Source of the DNA: Maylandia zebra
Taxonomy: Eukaryota > Chordata > Actinopteri > Cichliformes > Cichlidae
Assembly (NCBI RefSeq): GCF_041146795.1
Contig: NC_135168.1
Span: 39,812,370 to 39,876,369 of the forward strand
Direction of reading: 5' to 3'
DNA length: 64,000 nucleotides
Part shown: in pieces, positions 22,324-32,761 of the stretch
Layout of the letters: each line of letters opens with the position of its first letter
How positions within the stretch are numbered: the stretch's first letter is position 1
Translations under genes and position numbers: made by a program
Notes under the pieces: model-generated
What the model was told of the DNA's origin: nothing
The model's database searches: none
What the model saw: the letters and a program-made list of their open reading frames with translations, nothing else

Positions 22324-25179
22324 GAATCAGAATCAGAATCAGAATACTTTATTGATCCCTGGGGGAAATTATTTTTTGTTACAGTGCTCCACTTTAAACC
22401 AACATTAAGACAAGACAGACAATACACTAACTAAGAATAGTACAATATATACATATATATACATACATACATACATAAGTCACTTATAAATAAATATTTG
22501 GAAAAGAAACATGTGTAGCTGTAGCAGCAAACAGTGTGTTAAGTGGATGCGTTGTACAGGGAGATGGCCACAGGCAGGAATGATTTCCTGTGTCGTTCAG
22601 TGGTGCTTTTCGGTAATCTCAGTCTCTCACTGAACGAGCTCCTGTGACTGACCAACATGTCATGGAGTGGGTGGGAGGTGTTATCCAACATTGTCTTTAT
22701 CTTGGACAGCATCCGCCTCTCCGACACCACCTTGAGGGAGTCCAGCTCCATCCCCACAACATTGCTGGCCTTACGGATCAGTTTATTAAGTCTGTTGGCA
22801 TCTGCGACCCTCAGCCTGCTCCCCCAGCATGCAACAGCATAGAGGATCGCACTGGCCACCACAGACTCATAGAAAATCCTCAGCATTTTCTGGCAGATGT
22901 TGAAGGACCTCAGTCGCCTCAAAAAATAGAGACGACTCTGGCCCTTCCTGTAAAGTGCTGTGGTGTTTTTAGCCCAGTCCAGTTTATTGTCAATGTGTAC
23001 TCCAAGGTATTTATAGTCCTCCACAATGTCAACACTGACCCCCTGGATTGAAACAGGGGTCAAGTGTTTCCTGGTCTTCCTGAAGTCCACGATCAGTTCC
23101 TTGGTCTTTGCCACGTTGAGCTGCAGATGATTCTGCTCACACCACGTGACAAAGGAGTCGACCACAGCCCGGTACTCTGTCTCATCATCCCTGCTGATGC
23201 ATCCAACCACCGCAGAGTCATCAGAAAACTTCTGAAGATGGCAGGTCTCTGTGCAGTGGCTGAAGTCTGTGGTGTAGAGGGTGAAGAGGAAGGGGGAGAG
23301 GACAGTCCCCTGTGGTGCCCCTGTGTTGCTAATCACCTTGTCAGACACACACTGTGGGAGACGTACATATTGTGGTCTTCCTGTCAGGTAATCAACAATC
23401 CAGGACACCAGAGAAGCATCCACCTGCATCGCTGCTAACTTATCACCCAGGAGGGTCGGCCTGATGGTGTTGAAAGCACTGGAAAAGTCAAAAAACATGA
23501 CCCTCACAGTGCTCGCCGGCTGGTCCAGATGGGTGTAGACACGATTGAGCAGGTAGATGATGGCGTCCTCTGTTCCGAGACGAGGCTGATAAGCGAACTG
23601 AAGGGGATCCAGATGTGGTCTTACTATGGGTCGCAGCTGGTCCAGGATGAGCCTTTCCAGGGTCTTCATGATGTGGGAGGTCAGTGCCACGGGCCTGTAA
23701 TCCTGGGGGCCACTGGGACGGGGCGTCTTTGGTACAGGGACGAGGCATGATGTCTTCCACATCACCGGGACCCTCTGCAGACTCAGACTCAGCATAAACA
23801 GTTTATGAAAGACTCCACACAGCTGGGGGGCACAGGCCTTGAGGACAAGGGGACTCACTCCGTCTGGTCCAGCAGACTTGCCTGAGTGAAGTCTCCTCAT
23901 TTGCATCTCAACCTGGTATTGAGTGAAGGTGATGGGTGGGGGAGGGGTGTCAGGAATCTCACAGGAGGCAACATGTGAAGAGAGAGGCTGGCACAGTGGT
24001 GTGGCTCTGGATTCCAGGCTGACTGCAGGTGAGGTTGTGGGGGTGGGAGCAGACACTGTGGTGTCGAATCTATTGAAAAACAGATTCAACTCGTCGGCTC
24101 TATTCTCACCTCCCTCAGCTCCCCTGCTGTTGGTTGGCCTGAATCCAGTGATGGTCTTCATGCCCCTCCACACCTCTCTCATGCTGTTCTGCTGGAGTTT
24201 CCACTCCAGCTTCCTCCTGTAATTGTCCTTAGCCTCTCTGATCTTGTCCTTTAGTAACACCTGGACCTTCCTCACCTCCTCTTTGTTGCCCCCTCTGAAA
24301 GTCCTCTTCTTGTTGTTGAGGAGGGCTTTGATGTCCTTAGTCACCCACGGCTTGTTATTTGGGTAACAATGAACAGTCTGAGCTGGAACAATGGAGTCGG
24401 TGCAGAAAGTTATGTAGTCTGTGATACACTCAGTAAGCCCATTGATGTCCTCGGCGTGAGGCTCACAGAGTGTTTCCCAGTCGGTCACCTCAAAACAGCC
24501 CTGTAGTTCCGCTATTGCCTCCTCTGACCACCTCCTAACAGTCCTGGTGGTCACAGGTTCCCTCCTCACAATTGGCACATAGCGGGGGGTGAGGTGAATC
24601 AGGTTATGATCTGACCTACCAAGTGGGGGGAGGGAGGAGGAGCTGTATGCATCCTTGACGTTAGCATACAGTAAGTCTAAAGTTTTCTCTCCCCTGGTGG
24701 GACAGTCCACATATTGTTTGAATGTTGGTAGTGTATTGTCCAGTGATACATGGTTGAAGTCACCCGAGATCACAATAAAGGCACTCGGGTGCTGAGTCTG
24801 TAGCCGAGCTATGGCAGAGTGGATAGTGTCACATGCAGCTGTGGGGTTAGCAGAGGGGGGAACATAAACAGCCACCAAGATGACGTGAGAGAATTCCCTG
24901 GGTAAATAATACGGCCTGAGTCCAACAGCACACAGTTCAGTGTCCGGGCAACAAATCCTTTCTTTGATTGTTATGTTGGCAGGGTTACACCACCGGTTGT
25001 TAACTAAAACAGCAAGCCCACCTCCTTTACGCTTACCGCTAGCGATGCTGTCCCTGTCCGCCCGAACAGTGTGGAAGCCTTCCACGGAAGCATTCTCATC
25101 GGGAATGTCCTGGTGCAGCCATGATTCGGTGAAACACATCAGGCTACACTCTCGGTATTCCCTCTGACTCCGTACTCCG
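22324..25179 (-). mobile_element. L2/CR1-type LINE, 5'-truncated, young
   Basis: A 2.86-kb insertion on the minus strand with gttca duplicated at 22,319-22,323 and 25,180-25,184. The empty site (aaccagttcaacatat) is preserved in copy A at about 11,841-11,856. The 3' end reads gggatcaataaagta followed by four gattct repeats, the usual microsatellite-like tail of this LINE group. The left part of the endonuclease is missing at the 5' end. The remaining frame is uninterrupted, so insertion is recent. Clade assignment (L2 versus Rex1/CR1) is approximate. Confidence 0.9.
22539..25139 (-). CDS. LINE ORF2: endonuclease (partial) and reverse transcriptase
   Basis: An open frame of 866 residues. It begins inside an APE-type endonuclease (CFTESWLHQDIPDENA, then SGDFNHV, then GRSDHNLIHL with the catalytic SDH), so the first part of that domain is absent. 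The RT runs from about residue 400 to 720: motifs SAGPDGVSPLVLKACAP, DFSSAFNTIRP, NTGAPQGTVLSPFLFTLY and FSDDSAVVG (SDD in place of ADD). A C-terminal region follows (LYAVACWGSRL). It uses the LINE's own coding sequence, and no host function is implied. Without the 5' end and promoter the copy should be immobile. Confidence 0.9.
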   Translation of the reverse strand: MCFTESWLHQDIPDENASVEGFHTVRADRDSIASGKRKGGGLAVLVNNRWCNPANITIKERICCPDTELCAVGLRPYYLPREFSHVILVAVYVPPSANPTAACDTIHSAIARLQTQHPSAFIVISGDFNHVSLDNTLPTFKQYVDCPTRGEKTLDLLYANVKDAYSSSSLPPLGRSDHNLIHLTPRYVPIVRREPVTTRTVRRWSEEAIAELQGCFEVTDWETLCEPHAEDINGLTECITDYITFCTDSIVPAQTVHCYPNNKPWVTKDIKALLNNKKRTFRGGNKEEVRKVQVLLKDKIREAKDNYRRKLEWKLQQNSMREVWRGMKTITGFRPTNSRGAEGGENRADELNLFFNRFDTTVSAPTPTTSPAVSLESRATPLCQPLSSHVASCEIPDTPPPPITFTQYQVEMQMRRLHSGKSAGPDGVSPLVLKACAPQLCGVFHKLFMLSLSLQRVPVMWKTSCLVPVPKTPRPSGPQDYRPVALTSHIMKTLERLILDQLRPIVRPHLDPLQFAYQPRLGTEDAIIYLLNRVYTHLDQPASTVRVMFFDFSSAFNTIRPTLLGDKLAAMQVDASLVSWIVDYLTGRPQYVRLPQCVSDKVISNTGAPQGTVLSPFLFTLYTTDFSHCTETCHLQKFSDDSAVVGCISRDDETEYRAVVDSFVTWCEQNHLQLNVAKTKELIVDFRKTRKHLTPVSIQGVSVDIVEDYKYLGVHIDNKLDWAKNTTALYRKGQSRLYFLRRLRSFNICQKMLRIFYESVVASAILYAVACWGSRLRVADANRLNKLIRKASNVVGMELDSLKVVSERRMLSKIKTMLDNTSHPLHDMLVSHRSSFSERLRLPKSTTERHRKSFLPVAISLYNAST

Positions 25180-25259
25180 GTTCAACATATATTCAGCATA
25201 AAATGTAAATATACAATTTGCAGGAGTTAACCAAGAGCTATTCTATTCTGTTCTGTTGT

Positions 25260-27110
25260 ATTCTATTTTCCAAATAAAGTTCATGAGCCATACCATGAAG
25301 ATATGAGAAAGAGTTGTTGAAGCTAGGTTAAGAGGAGAGGTGAAAATCAGTGAACAGCATTATGACTTCATGCAAAGAAAGAGCACTATAGATGTTTGCT
25401 TTGAGAGTGTTGAAGCGGTATAAAGAAGGTCAGAAGGAGTTCCACTGTTTATTTGAATATCTAGAGAAAGCATATGATAGGTGAAAGAAATCTCCGTTCC
25501 GGGTCATCCGTGGATCGGGTTTACCTCCGAGGCGTGGGCACCCATAAGCAGAGTTTTGTCTTTACCCTATAAGATTCAAAATTATTCAAAGTAACACTCA
25601 GGTATGCCGTTCAGCAGGTTAGTTACGACGTCGGGAGTAGCTTGGGAGAACAAGGAAACACAGACTGCTTCAGGTTGCCTTCCCAAACCAACTCAAAGTT
25701 TATTTGTCATACAACAGTTTATATAGAGGAAAAAGGTTCGTGTCTCAGCAGATTCTCAGTTCAAACTGGTACAGACCAAATAAGGAAGCGTCTTCCTGCC
25801 CTCTGAGCAAAGAAGTATCCTTTGTATAGTTTATCAGTTCAGCTACAATTTATGATTATCCCAGCGAAATACACTCCTAGACATAGAATACAGAGTTCTT
25901 TCATTAGTGGATTCTGAAACAAACCACCTGGCCTTTAACAAGCCTTTTTCTAAGAGATAAAGAAGGGAGGATGGGAGTAAGGAAGCGATCTCTGTGGTGT
26001 TTTCGACCTTGAGGTACCAGCCTGTGATTCTTACACATTAATTCTTGGGTCACAGAGAAAGAGAAAAACAACTAGTAAATGGGCCTTATTGAGTAACAGT
26101 TTTCCTGTATAATATCACTATAAAACAATATCCTGTAAATGCTACCATGGTATCAAAATATCACAACAATAGGGTGCTAAGAAAAGAACTGCGGTATTGC
26201 AGGAGGAAGTCAAAAGTGGCATACAAATATGTGATTATGAGAGGGTGATGCGATGGATAAAGAAAGCAAGAGCGTGGTGTGCAGGTGTGCAGGTGATGAG
26301 ATAGATGGGTTCAAGGTAGGGGTGGGATTGCATCAGGGATCAGATGGGAGCCACCTATTTGTGAAGGTGATACACAGGTTGATAGATGAGGTCAGGCAGG
26401 AGTCTCTGTGGATTTATGTTGTTCGCAGATGACATTTTGATCTGTTTAGAGAGTAGGGAACAGTCAGCCTGGAAAAGTGGAGGTTTTCTCTAAAGAGAAG
26501 AGGAATGAAAAGTCAGTAGAAGCAAGACAGACTAAATGTGTGTAAATGGGTAACAGTGACACTGCAACAAGTACAGGTAATGAAGGTGAAGTAGTTTAAA
26601 TGTCTCAGGTCAATCATCCAAAGCAAACAGGCAAAGCATGCAGGCCAAGTGGAGTGGGTGGACATGACTGTGTGGGGTTATTTGTAAATAGCAGCAAAAA
26701 GGAAGGTTTATAAGGTTGTAGTGAGACCTACTATGATGTATGATTTGGAGACTGGCAATAACAAAAATAAAAGACGCAGAGTTGGAGGTGACAGAGTTTA
26801 ATATGTTAAGATTTCCATTGGCAGTGACCAGAATGGACAGGATTAGAAATGAGTCTCTCATTTGGACACCTTAGACTGTCCAGTTTGGAGACAAAGTTAA
26901 AGAGACTGAGATCGTTTGGACATGTCCAGAATAGGGCTAGTGGATACAATGGACAAAGATAAGGAGCTACCAAGCAGGAGAAAAAGAGGAAGACCTCAGA
27001 GTAGGTTCATGTTTGTAGAGGAGGACGATATACACAGGGATCGTGTGACAGATGTTACAGGGATGGGGTGAGATGGAGGAAGATGATCTTTTGTGACTAA
27101 AGAGAGCAGC
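25260..27110 (+). mobile_element. Old RTE-like LINE, split by a solo LTR
   Basis: Degenerate coding blocks on the plus strand: LFEYLEKAYDR near 25,445-25,480, GVGLHQGS near 26,310-26,340 and FMLFADDILIC near 26,415-26,450. C-terminal sequence similar to the RTE 'RMDRIRNESLIW' and 'FGHVQ' blocks follows near 26,830-26,930. Frameshifts and stops are frequent. The solo LTR at 25,482-26,168 sits exactly inside the LEKAYDR block and is therefore younger. The 5' end is missing. Confidence 0.8.
25482..26168 (-). mobile_element. Solo LTR of a retrovirus-like element
   Basis: A 687-bp block, TG...CA on either strand, flanked by atagg at 25,477-25,481 and 26,169-26,173 (5-bp target duplication). Read on the minus strand it carries a TATA-like ctatataaac followed about 14 nt later by AATAAA, which sets the orientation. 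No internal sequence remains, as after LTR-LTR recombination. It is younger than the LINE it interrupts. Confidence 0.8.
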
Positions 27111-27114
27111 CAAA

Positions 27115-27646
27115 AGGAGAAAATAATACTAAATAGTCATATGATAGCTAAGTGTAAATAGTAAACATCTACCACAGTGATTCCCAAAGAGTGGTGTGGG
27201 GGGGGCCTGGTGGGCCACAAAGGTAAAGCAGGTGGGCCTCAGTAGTAACAGAAATTCTTTTTGAACTCCACTCAGAAAGATCTCAGCCTGATGGTGGAAT
27301 TAAACACAGGACCTTCTTGTTGTGAGGCAACAGTGATAACCACCATGTTGCCCATAAACAAATATATGTATAATATATTATAATATAATAATATGTATTT
27401 ATTTATATAAAAAGGTGAGCTAAAACTGGTGACAGAAGGTGATCATTTGGGGATATTGTTCCCCTGACCTAAATGTACTGCTCTGTAGTAGTGAAGTTTG
27501 AGTAGTGAAAATGTCTATGGTAATGTTTTTTATTAATGTCTGAGTTTGATAAGATAAGAACTAAAATATAAACAACTAAAATAATTTTTAAGATACAGAC
27601 CTAACTCGGGCCTAGCTGACAACCTGTGTAGAATTGGCCTTGAAAG

Positions 27647-27717
<71 letters not shown>

Positions 27718-28420
27718 GACCTGGTAAAATCTGTGAGTCTTCAGTGTTAAAGGAAAAATGTAACTTTTGATGCCTAAAGTGGGGGTATGGGTGCTTGACT
27801 TTATCCTTTTAGAGGGAACCATCATTTTAAAGTAGTGTACGTTTTTTTTTCTGATCAATCACCTCTTCAAGGTGAATTTAACATTTACAACGAAGAGGGT
27901 GAAAATAATGTAAGATGGCAGTGCCACTGCTGGCACTGACATCTCATGTGAGGCCCACTTTAGTGTTTAAGTAGTACACTAAAGTGTTATAAGTTATAAC
28001 CACAGATTTGAATGACTGTCTTGTAAAAAGGTTTATCAGGAGTTAACTGTCCACTGAGGAATTATCTTTTTTAAAGACACAAATATAACAATATATGATT
28101 ATTATCTAACAGTATCGAGAAAATTCCAGTCAGCTCACTCAAATATTGTATTTAAAACAAGAACTATCATAAGGTGAGGTTTTTGATCATTTCAATCAAT
28201 TTTTCCCTCTTATGAGCTAGTCTTTCTTTTCTTTTGTTCTCTTATGTATTTCTGTTTTTTGCTTTTAATTTTCTTTCCTTTTTCAAATTTGAAGTGATTT
28301 GTAGTCATTTAGTAACTATAATCTGTCTTATTTTATCCCACTTTTTTTTTCTGGTTTCCATCTGGTATGGTGCTGTCACAGTGCAACAATCTGGTAGTCA
28401 TACCTTTTTTGTTCAGTAGT
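27115..28420. other. No gene seen; AT-rich spacer with a (TG)n tract
   Basis: Between the RTE-like LINE and the tRNA cluster. It holds the (TG)n tract at 27,649-27,714 and a TA-rich stretch near 27,360-27,410. I see no coding exon or RNA gene. Confidence 0.5.
27649..27714. repeat. (TG)n microsatellite
   Basis: 33 uninterrupted TG units. Confidence 0.96.
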
Positions 28421-28492
28421 GCTTCCATGGTGTAATGGTTAGCACTGTGGACCTAGAATCCAGTGATCTGAATTCAAAAATTGGTGAGACCT
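28421..28492 (+). pseudogene. tRNA-Gln-derived pseudogene
   Basis: 72 nt aligning over the full length with the tRNA-Gln at 29,328. Acceptor and T-stem pairs are broken, and the anticodon loop reads CCTAGAA (TAG at anticodon position). The roughly 300 bp downstream also match the downstream flank of the intact gene, so it arose by local duplication, not retroposition. Confidence 0.8.
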
Positions 28493-28959
28493 GCTTTTTG
28501 GAGATGAAACCATTCTGCATGTCTTCTCTGGCACACCAGAACTGTGCTACAATTGTGTTTTCAGTGAGAGGTGTATAAAATCAAGCAGCTAACCATGACG
28601 TCTGCCTTTACAAATACTTGTCAATCACTATGTGGTGCTAAAGAGCGGTCTGAAATTCAGTTGTACACCACACAAAGTTACACGGTGGGGTGTCTGAGTG
28701 CTGAGTTGTGCTTGTGCGTAATAGTCACAAACACTCTCCTGACTCACTGACTCCACATCTCTAAACCTCCTCTGACTTTAACATCAGCATGAAAACTGGG
28801 AACTGCGAGCTCCCTCTTTGGATGTCATCACATTGACATTTTTCATTTTTTATCATGAATCCCATCTCATTGTTGAAACTCACTTTTGGCTGGGCCTTGA
28901 CCTCTTCTGTGCTCTTCTGTGTTGTGCCATCCGCTTCGCCAGAGGTTGTAGATAGGTAG

Positions 28960-29275
28960 GCAAATCGACCCATATCATATTATTGTGAAGATGAGCGTAC
29001 TCCCTAAAATCCTCTTCTTATTTCAGAATATCCCTCTACCAGTACCTGTAGGTCTTTTTCTTAATTTAAAGAAAATTATTACCAATTTTATTTGGCAAAA
29101 TCATCACCATCGGCTTCGGTTAATTCTATTATATCTGCCATTTGACAGGGGTGGGCTTAAGGGTCCTAACTTTCAGTTGGACTATTGGGCTGCACAATTG
29201 CGCATGATGATATACTATTTCTCATCTGATCCACCTCCGACATGGGTTTACATGGAACCGTTCTTACTTAATTCA
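28960..29275 (+). mobile_element. L1-type LINE fragment
   Basis: A short piece of the L1 C-terminal region (SVLPKILFLFQNIPLPVP, then FDRGGLKGPNFQLDYWAAQ) on the plus strand. It ends just before the 5' flank shared by the tRNA-Gln genes. Both ends are truncated. Confidence 0.75.
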
Positions 29276-29327
29276 GAATACTTTTTGACAGGTTGCCACG
29301 ACCTGACAGTATAGCCACTACAACAGG

Positions 29328-29399
29328 GGTTCCATGGTGTAATGGTTAGCACTCTGGACTCTGAATCCAGCGATCCGAGTTCAAATCTCGGTGGGACCT
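29328..29399 (+). tRNA. tRNA-Gln (CTG anticodon)
   Basis: 72-nt cloverleaf. Acceptor GGTTCCA pairs with TGGGACC. The anticodon stem CTGGA/TCCAG holds loop CTCTGAA with anticodon CTG. The T arm CCGAG-TTCAAAT-CTCGG is fully paired, and A and B boxes are canonical (TGGTTAGCA; GTTCAAATC). It lacks a close downstream T run, so the terminator is unclear. The 5' flank ggttgccacgacctgacag is shared with the minus-strand gene at 32,081. Confidence 0.95.
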
Positions 29400-30449
29400 G
29401 ATATTTGCGAGGTGAAACCATACTACATATCTTCGCTGGCACTTTGAATTTCTGTATGAATTGTGTTTTCAGTGAACGCTGTATAAAATCAAGCAGCAAA
29501 CCATGCCTTTACAAAACACTTGTCAATCACTAAAGAGTAGTACTAAAGAGCTGTGTGAAATTCAGTTGCACACCACACAAAGTTACAGAGTAAAAGTCAC
29601 AAACACGCTGCTGACTCAACAACTGTACAGCACTAAACCTCCTCTGTCTTTAACATCAAAAAACAAACAAGCATGAACATCGTGGTATTGGTTTCCATGG
29701 CTGAACAGCAGCTATGTGTTTTGTGAAGTATAATATTTATGTCTTCCAAAGTAAAGTTTTAAGCCCCACTTGTTTTAAATCTGTAGCATGTGTAACAGCA
29801 GCATGAGATGAAAATTTGATGATAACACGTGCATGTTTATGGTCGCCAAACAATTATGTATGTAAACAACACTTATCTGACTAAACCACGTTGAGCTAAT
29901 ACAGATTTTATTCTTATTTTATTGGTGAGGAGAGAGGATGGAACCAAAAATGCATTTATCCCCGTGTTCTGTGTTGATGAAAATCACCCAACAGGAAAGC
30001 AGCTGGGCATTCATTTGAAACCAGTTCACAGGTTGGGCTGTGGTTCCCCCTCTAGCGTCTCTGCTTGAACTTTCAACTGTGAACCTCTTAGATCCAACCT
30101 TCCCAACTGCTCATCTCGCAAAAGACAAAATGGAAGAACCCAGAATGTCTTTTTTTTACCTAATTTTTATACCTGCTCACGCTTTTTCACGCTTCCCTCA
30201 CAGGACGTCACATTTCACATTTTGGCCGTCCAATCAAGTTGTTGACATCTAATCATTCCTGTCCACCCACACCTGATCTTTCTATTTCGATCTGACTTAC
30301 AACATTTAACACAAACTTTAAAATCAATATATTTTCTTTGTAATTATTTTTTATTTGTTTTTGTTTATTACATGCACTTAACATACAAGTATGTCAAATG
30401 GAAATCAGCAACTGCGCGGGATTATTCAACTAGTAGCAAGTTTCAATAT

Positions 30450-30532
30450 GTCAGGATGGCCGAGCGGTCTAAGGCGCTGTGTTCAGGTCGCAGTCTCCCC
30501 TGGAGGCGTGGGTTCGAATCCCACTTCTGACA
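30450..30532 (+). tRNA. tRNA-Leu (CAG anticodon)
   Basis: Type II tRNA with a long variable arm (CTCCCCTGGAGGC). Acceptor GTCAGGA pairs with TTCTGAC, with one G-T pair. Anticodon loop TTCAGGT contains CAG. T arm GTGGG-TTCGAAT-CCCAC is perfect. A T5 Pol III terminator follows at 30,538-30,542. Confidence 0.96.
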
Positions 30533-30684
30533 ATTGAATTTTTGCACTTCTTTCTTACTGGTACTCATGGGTCTTTGATCAATGGTCATGAGAATTTGCA
30601 TAATCATGATGAAGGAACTGACCTCCGAGCCCACTGTTCCTTCAGGGGGCTGCTTTCAGTCATTATGCAAATATACTGTTTATA

Positions 30685-30800
30685 AGATTGGGGAAACCTG
30701 CAGTCAGCTGAGACTGAAGAAGTCACTTGGATGAGTGACGAGACGTTTCTCCCACTGAAAACGCTACATCCAGATGAACAGAATCAACCTTTGGAGACTT
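30685..30800 (+). repeat. Penelope-related fragment with hammerhead-like core
   Basis: Starts gattggggaaacctgcag and ends agaatcaacctttggag, matching part of the insertion at 14,192-14,351. The block at 30,714-30,748 reads CTGAAGA, then a hairpin with arms gtcac/gtgac, then GAGACGT, close to the hammerhead consensus. Confidence 0.6.
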
Positions 30801-31537
30801 CTTACTGTTGTGACAAAATACACTTGAAACTGGCAACTATGTGCACTGTTCATCCCTGACAGCAGTGGATTTTGTAATCATGCACAGTGTAACAACATTC
30901 TAGATAATTGTAATAAAATTCACTAGAGAGTGGATTTGTTCACACTGACACTGATGTGCTAAAAACCTGATTTTGTGAAGTCAAAACTTTCAGCAAGTTG
31001 AAACAATCTTTATCTTTTACTCCAACTATCCCAAAATAAGGACTGGTCCTTCCCATGTGATGGTATTAAAATATGAAAGGCTGTCATCATTTCAGATGTT
31101 TACTGTGTAAATGTTTGTTTGTTTGAATGTTTGTTTGGTTTTTTTTTTGGTTTTTTTACCTTGCCTTGCTTGGTATCATTCTTTTCAGCACAACCTCATG
31201 TGTCTGAATTTACAGTTATTTTTTCATTGACATACTGTATTAACACAACTGATCTGAAATCACACAAGAACATAAAATCCTAGTAGTAGTAATATTTTCT
31301 TCTTACTGTAAAAACCACAGACATGTTTAGTAAATTATCTTCATAACTTGAAATGCAAATAGAAATTGTGCATTTTTAAAACGTATGCAAAGATTTTGTC
31401 CATAAGTTTACAAATTTTGTGAACAACAAAGTTTTATACGACTATTAATCTTAAAATGCAGCCAATGCATCTGGCGTTCTTTTTCTTGTACAGCCATTTA
31501 AAAATACTACGACAATAATGCTGATATGATTTGTCGT

Positions 31538-31590
31538 GGTTCCACGGTGCAATGGTTAGCACTCTGAATCCAGCGAATCCAGTGGGATTT
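31538..31590 (+). pseudogene. tRNA-Gln relic with internal deletion
   Basis: Keeps ggttccacggtgcaatggtt and the D arm, then loses part of the anticodon and T arms. Downstream flank is again shared with the other tRNA-Gln copies (about 31,590-31,900). Confidence 0.75.
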
Positions 31591-31967
31591 GCTTTTGGGA
31601 TATGAAACCATAGTGCATGTCTTCTCTAGCACATTGTGCTTTCAGTCAGAGGTGTATAAAATCAAGCAGCTAATCATGACGTCTGCCTTTACAAAACACT
31701 TGTCAATCACTAAAGAGGTCCTTCACTTGTCAGTCACTATGTGGTACTAAAGAGCTGTCTGAAATTCAGTTACAACCCACACAAAGTTACAGATTGGAGT
31801 ATCCGAGTGCTGAGGTGCGCCTGTGCGCAAAAGTCACAAACACTCTGCTGACTCTCTAACTGCACAGCTCCAAACCTCTTCCGACCTCAAAGTCAGCACA
31901 GAAAGTGGGCGCCACGAGCTTCGTAGTATGTGTTTACATGGCTGAATAGCTGCTATATTCAAACAAA

Positions 31968-32021
31968 CGCCTCCAGAGAAGACTGCGACCTGAATGCAGT
32001 GCCTTAGACCGCTTGGCGACC
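31968..32021 (-). pseudogene. tRNA-Leu relic
   Basis: Minus-strand match to tRNA-Leu(CAG) from the D arm through the variable arm (ttcaggtcgcagtc present). The 3' T arm and acceptor strand are missing. Confidence 0.75.
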
Positions 32022-32080
32022 AAAAACCTGCACAAGTTATCATTACGTGACATGCAGTATGGTTTCACCTCCCAATAAGC

Positions 32081-32152
32081 AGGTCCCACCGAGACTTGAA
32101 CTCGGATCGCTGGATTCAAAGTCCAGAGTGCTAACCATTACACCATGGAACC
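32081..32152 (-). tRNA. tRNA-Gln (TTG anticodon)
   Basis: 72-nt cloverleaf on the minus strand. Acceptor GGTTCCA pairs with TGGGACC, the anticodon loop is CTTTGAA with anticodon TTG, and the T arm CCGAG-TTCAAGT-CTCGG is paired. It differs from the plus-strand gene mainly at the anticodon and one T-loop base. The upstream flank is a mirror of that at 29,290-29,310. Confidence 0.94.
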
Positions 32153-32352
32153 GATGCGAAAGTGTGTGAACTGTCAGGTCATGGCAACCTGCCTAAAAGT
32201 ATTCAGCCAAATGATCAATATGGATGACATTGTAGATTATTCGCACTACGTTTCCATGGCTGAACAGCTGCTATATGTGTTATGAGAGGGATAATGTTTG
32301 TTTCTTCCAAAGTATCTAACAGTGGTAACCTCCACCAAACTGACACTGCAAT

Positions 32353-32435
32353 GTCAGAATGGCTGAGCAGTCTAAGGTGCTGCGTTCAGGTTGCAGTCTC
32401 CCCTGGAGGCGTGGGTTTGAATCCCACTTCTGACA
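32353..32435 (+). tRNA. tRNA-Leu (CAG), variant copy
   Basis: Acceptor GTCAGAA/TTCTGAC is fully Watson-Crick, the anticodon loop is TTCAGGT, and the variable and T arms are intact. The D arm carries changes (gctgagcagtctaaggt) that weaken the stem and alter the usual GG of the D loop. No T run follows closely. It may be a functional variant or an early pseudogene. Confidence 0.7.
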
Positions 32436-32590
32436 TTGAAGCGTTACTCTTCTTGATGTTGTGACAAAATCCTCTAGGGTTAACCACGAGCTTTCTAAAA
32501 ACTTGCATATAACAACTGTGCACCATTCATTCCTCATCTTTGCTGCCCATCATTACGACTTTGCTAATGATGGGCAGCAGGTTAGTGTCA

Positions 32591-32617
32591 TGATGTCACC
32601 TCAGACATGGTTAAAAG
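32591..32617 (+). promoter_or_regulatory. 7SL gene promoter elements
   Basis: An ATF/CRE-like tgatgtcacc at about -50 and a TATA-like ttaaaag at about -30 relative to the 7SL start at 32,641. Both types of site are known for vertebrate 7SL genes and would not be carried by a retroposed copy. Confidence 0.55.
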
Positions 32618-32640
32618 CCCTGTTAACGTAAGTGCTTCTC

Positions 32641-32761
32641 GCTGGGTGCGGTGGCGTGTGCCTGTAATCCAAGCTACCGGGAGGCTGAGGTTGGAGGATC
32701 ATTTGAGCTCAGGAGCTCTGAGCTGCAGCAGGCTATGTCGATCGGGTGTCTGCACTAAGTT
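32641..32761 (+). pseudogene. 7SL (SRP) RNA gene, 5' part
   Basis: Starts GCTGGGTGCGGTGGCGTGTG and continues through ccgggaggctgag to cgggtgtctgcactaagtt, matching the 5' 120 nt of vertebrate 7SL RNA (Alu domain and the start of the S domain). The RNA is the scaffold of the signal recognition particle. The sequence breaks off in the S domain where a LINE fragment is inserted and resumes at 33,662. Confidence 0.92.

Larger units (their letters stand above)
17177..25240. repeat. Tandem segmental duplication, copy B
   Basis: Second copy of the two-gene module in copy A. It starts with the same ttacagtcaact block and ends after the sequence that follows the LINE insertion (ttcaacatat, then a ttctattctgtt-like tract). 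Private insertions are a Penelope-like unit (17,834-18,419), an unclassified repeat (about 19,105-19,555) and an L2/CR1-type LINE (22,324-25,179). Exon lengths of the receptor gene match copy A for exons 2-4. Confidence 0.9.

Noticed and set aside
28421-28492. A tRNA with anticodon TAG on a Gln-type body, as a possible recoding tRNA.
   Set aside because: Acceptor and T stems contain mismatches and the locus is a degraded duplicate of tRNA-Gln.
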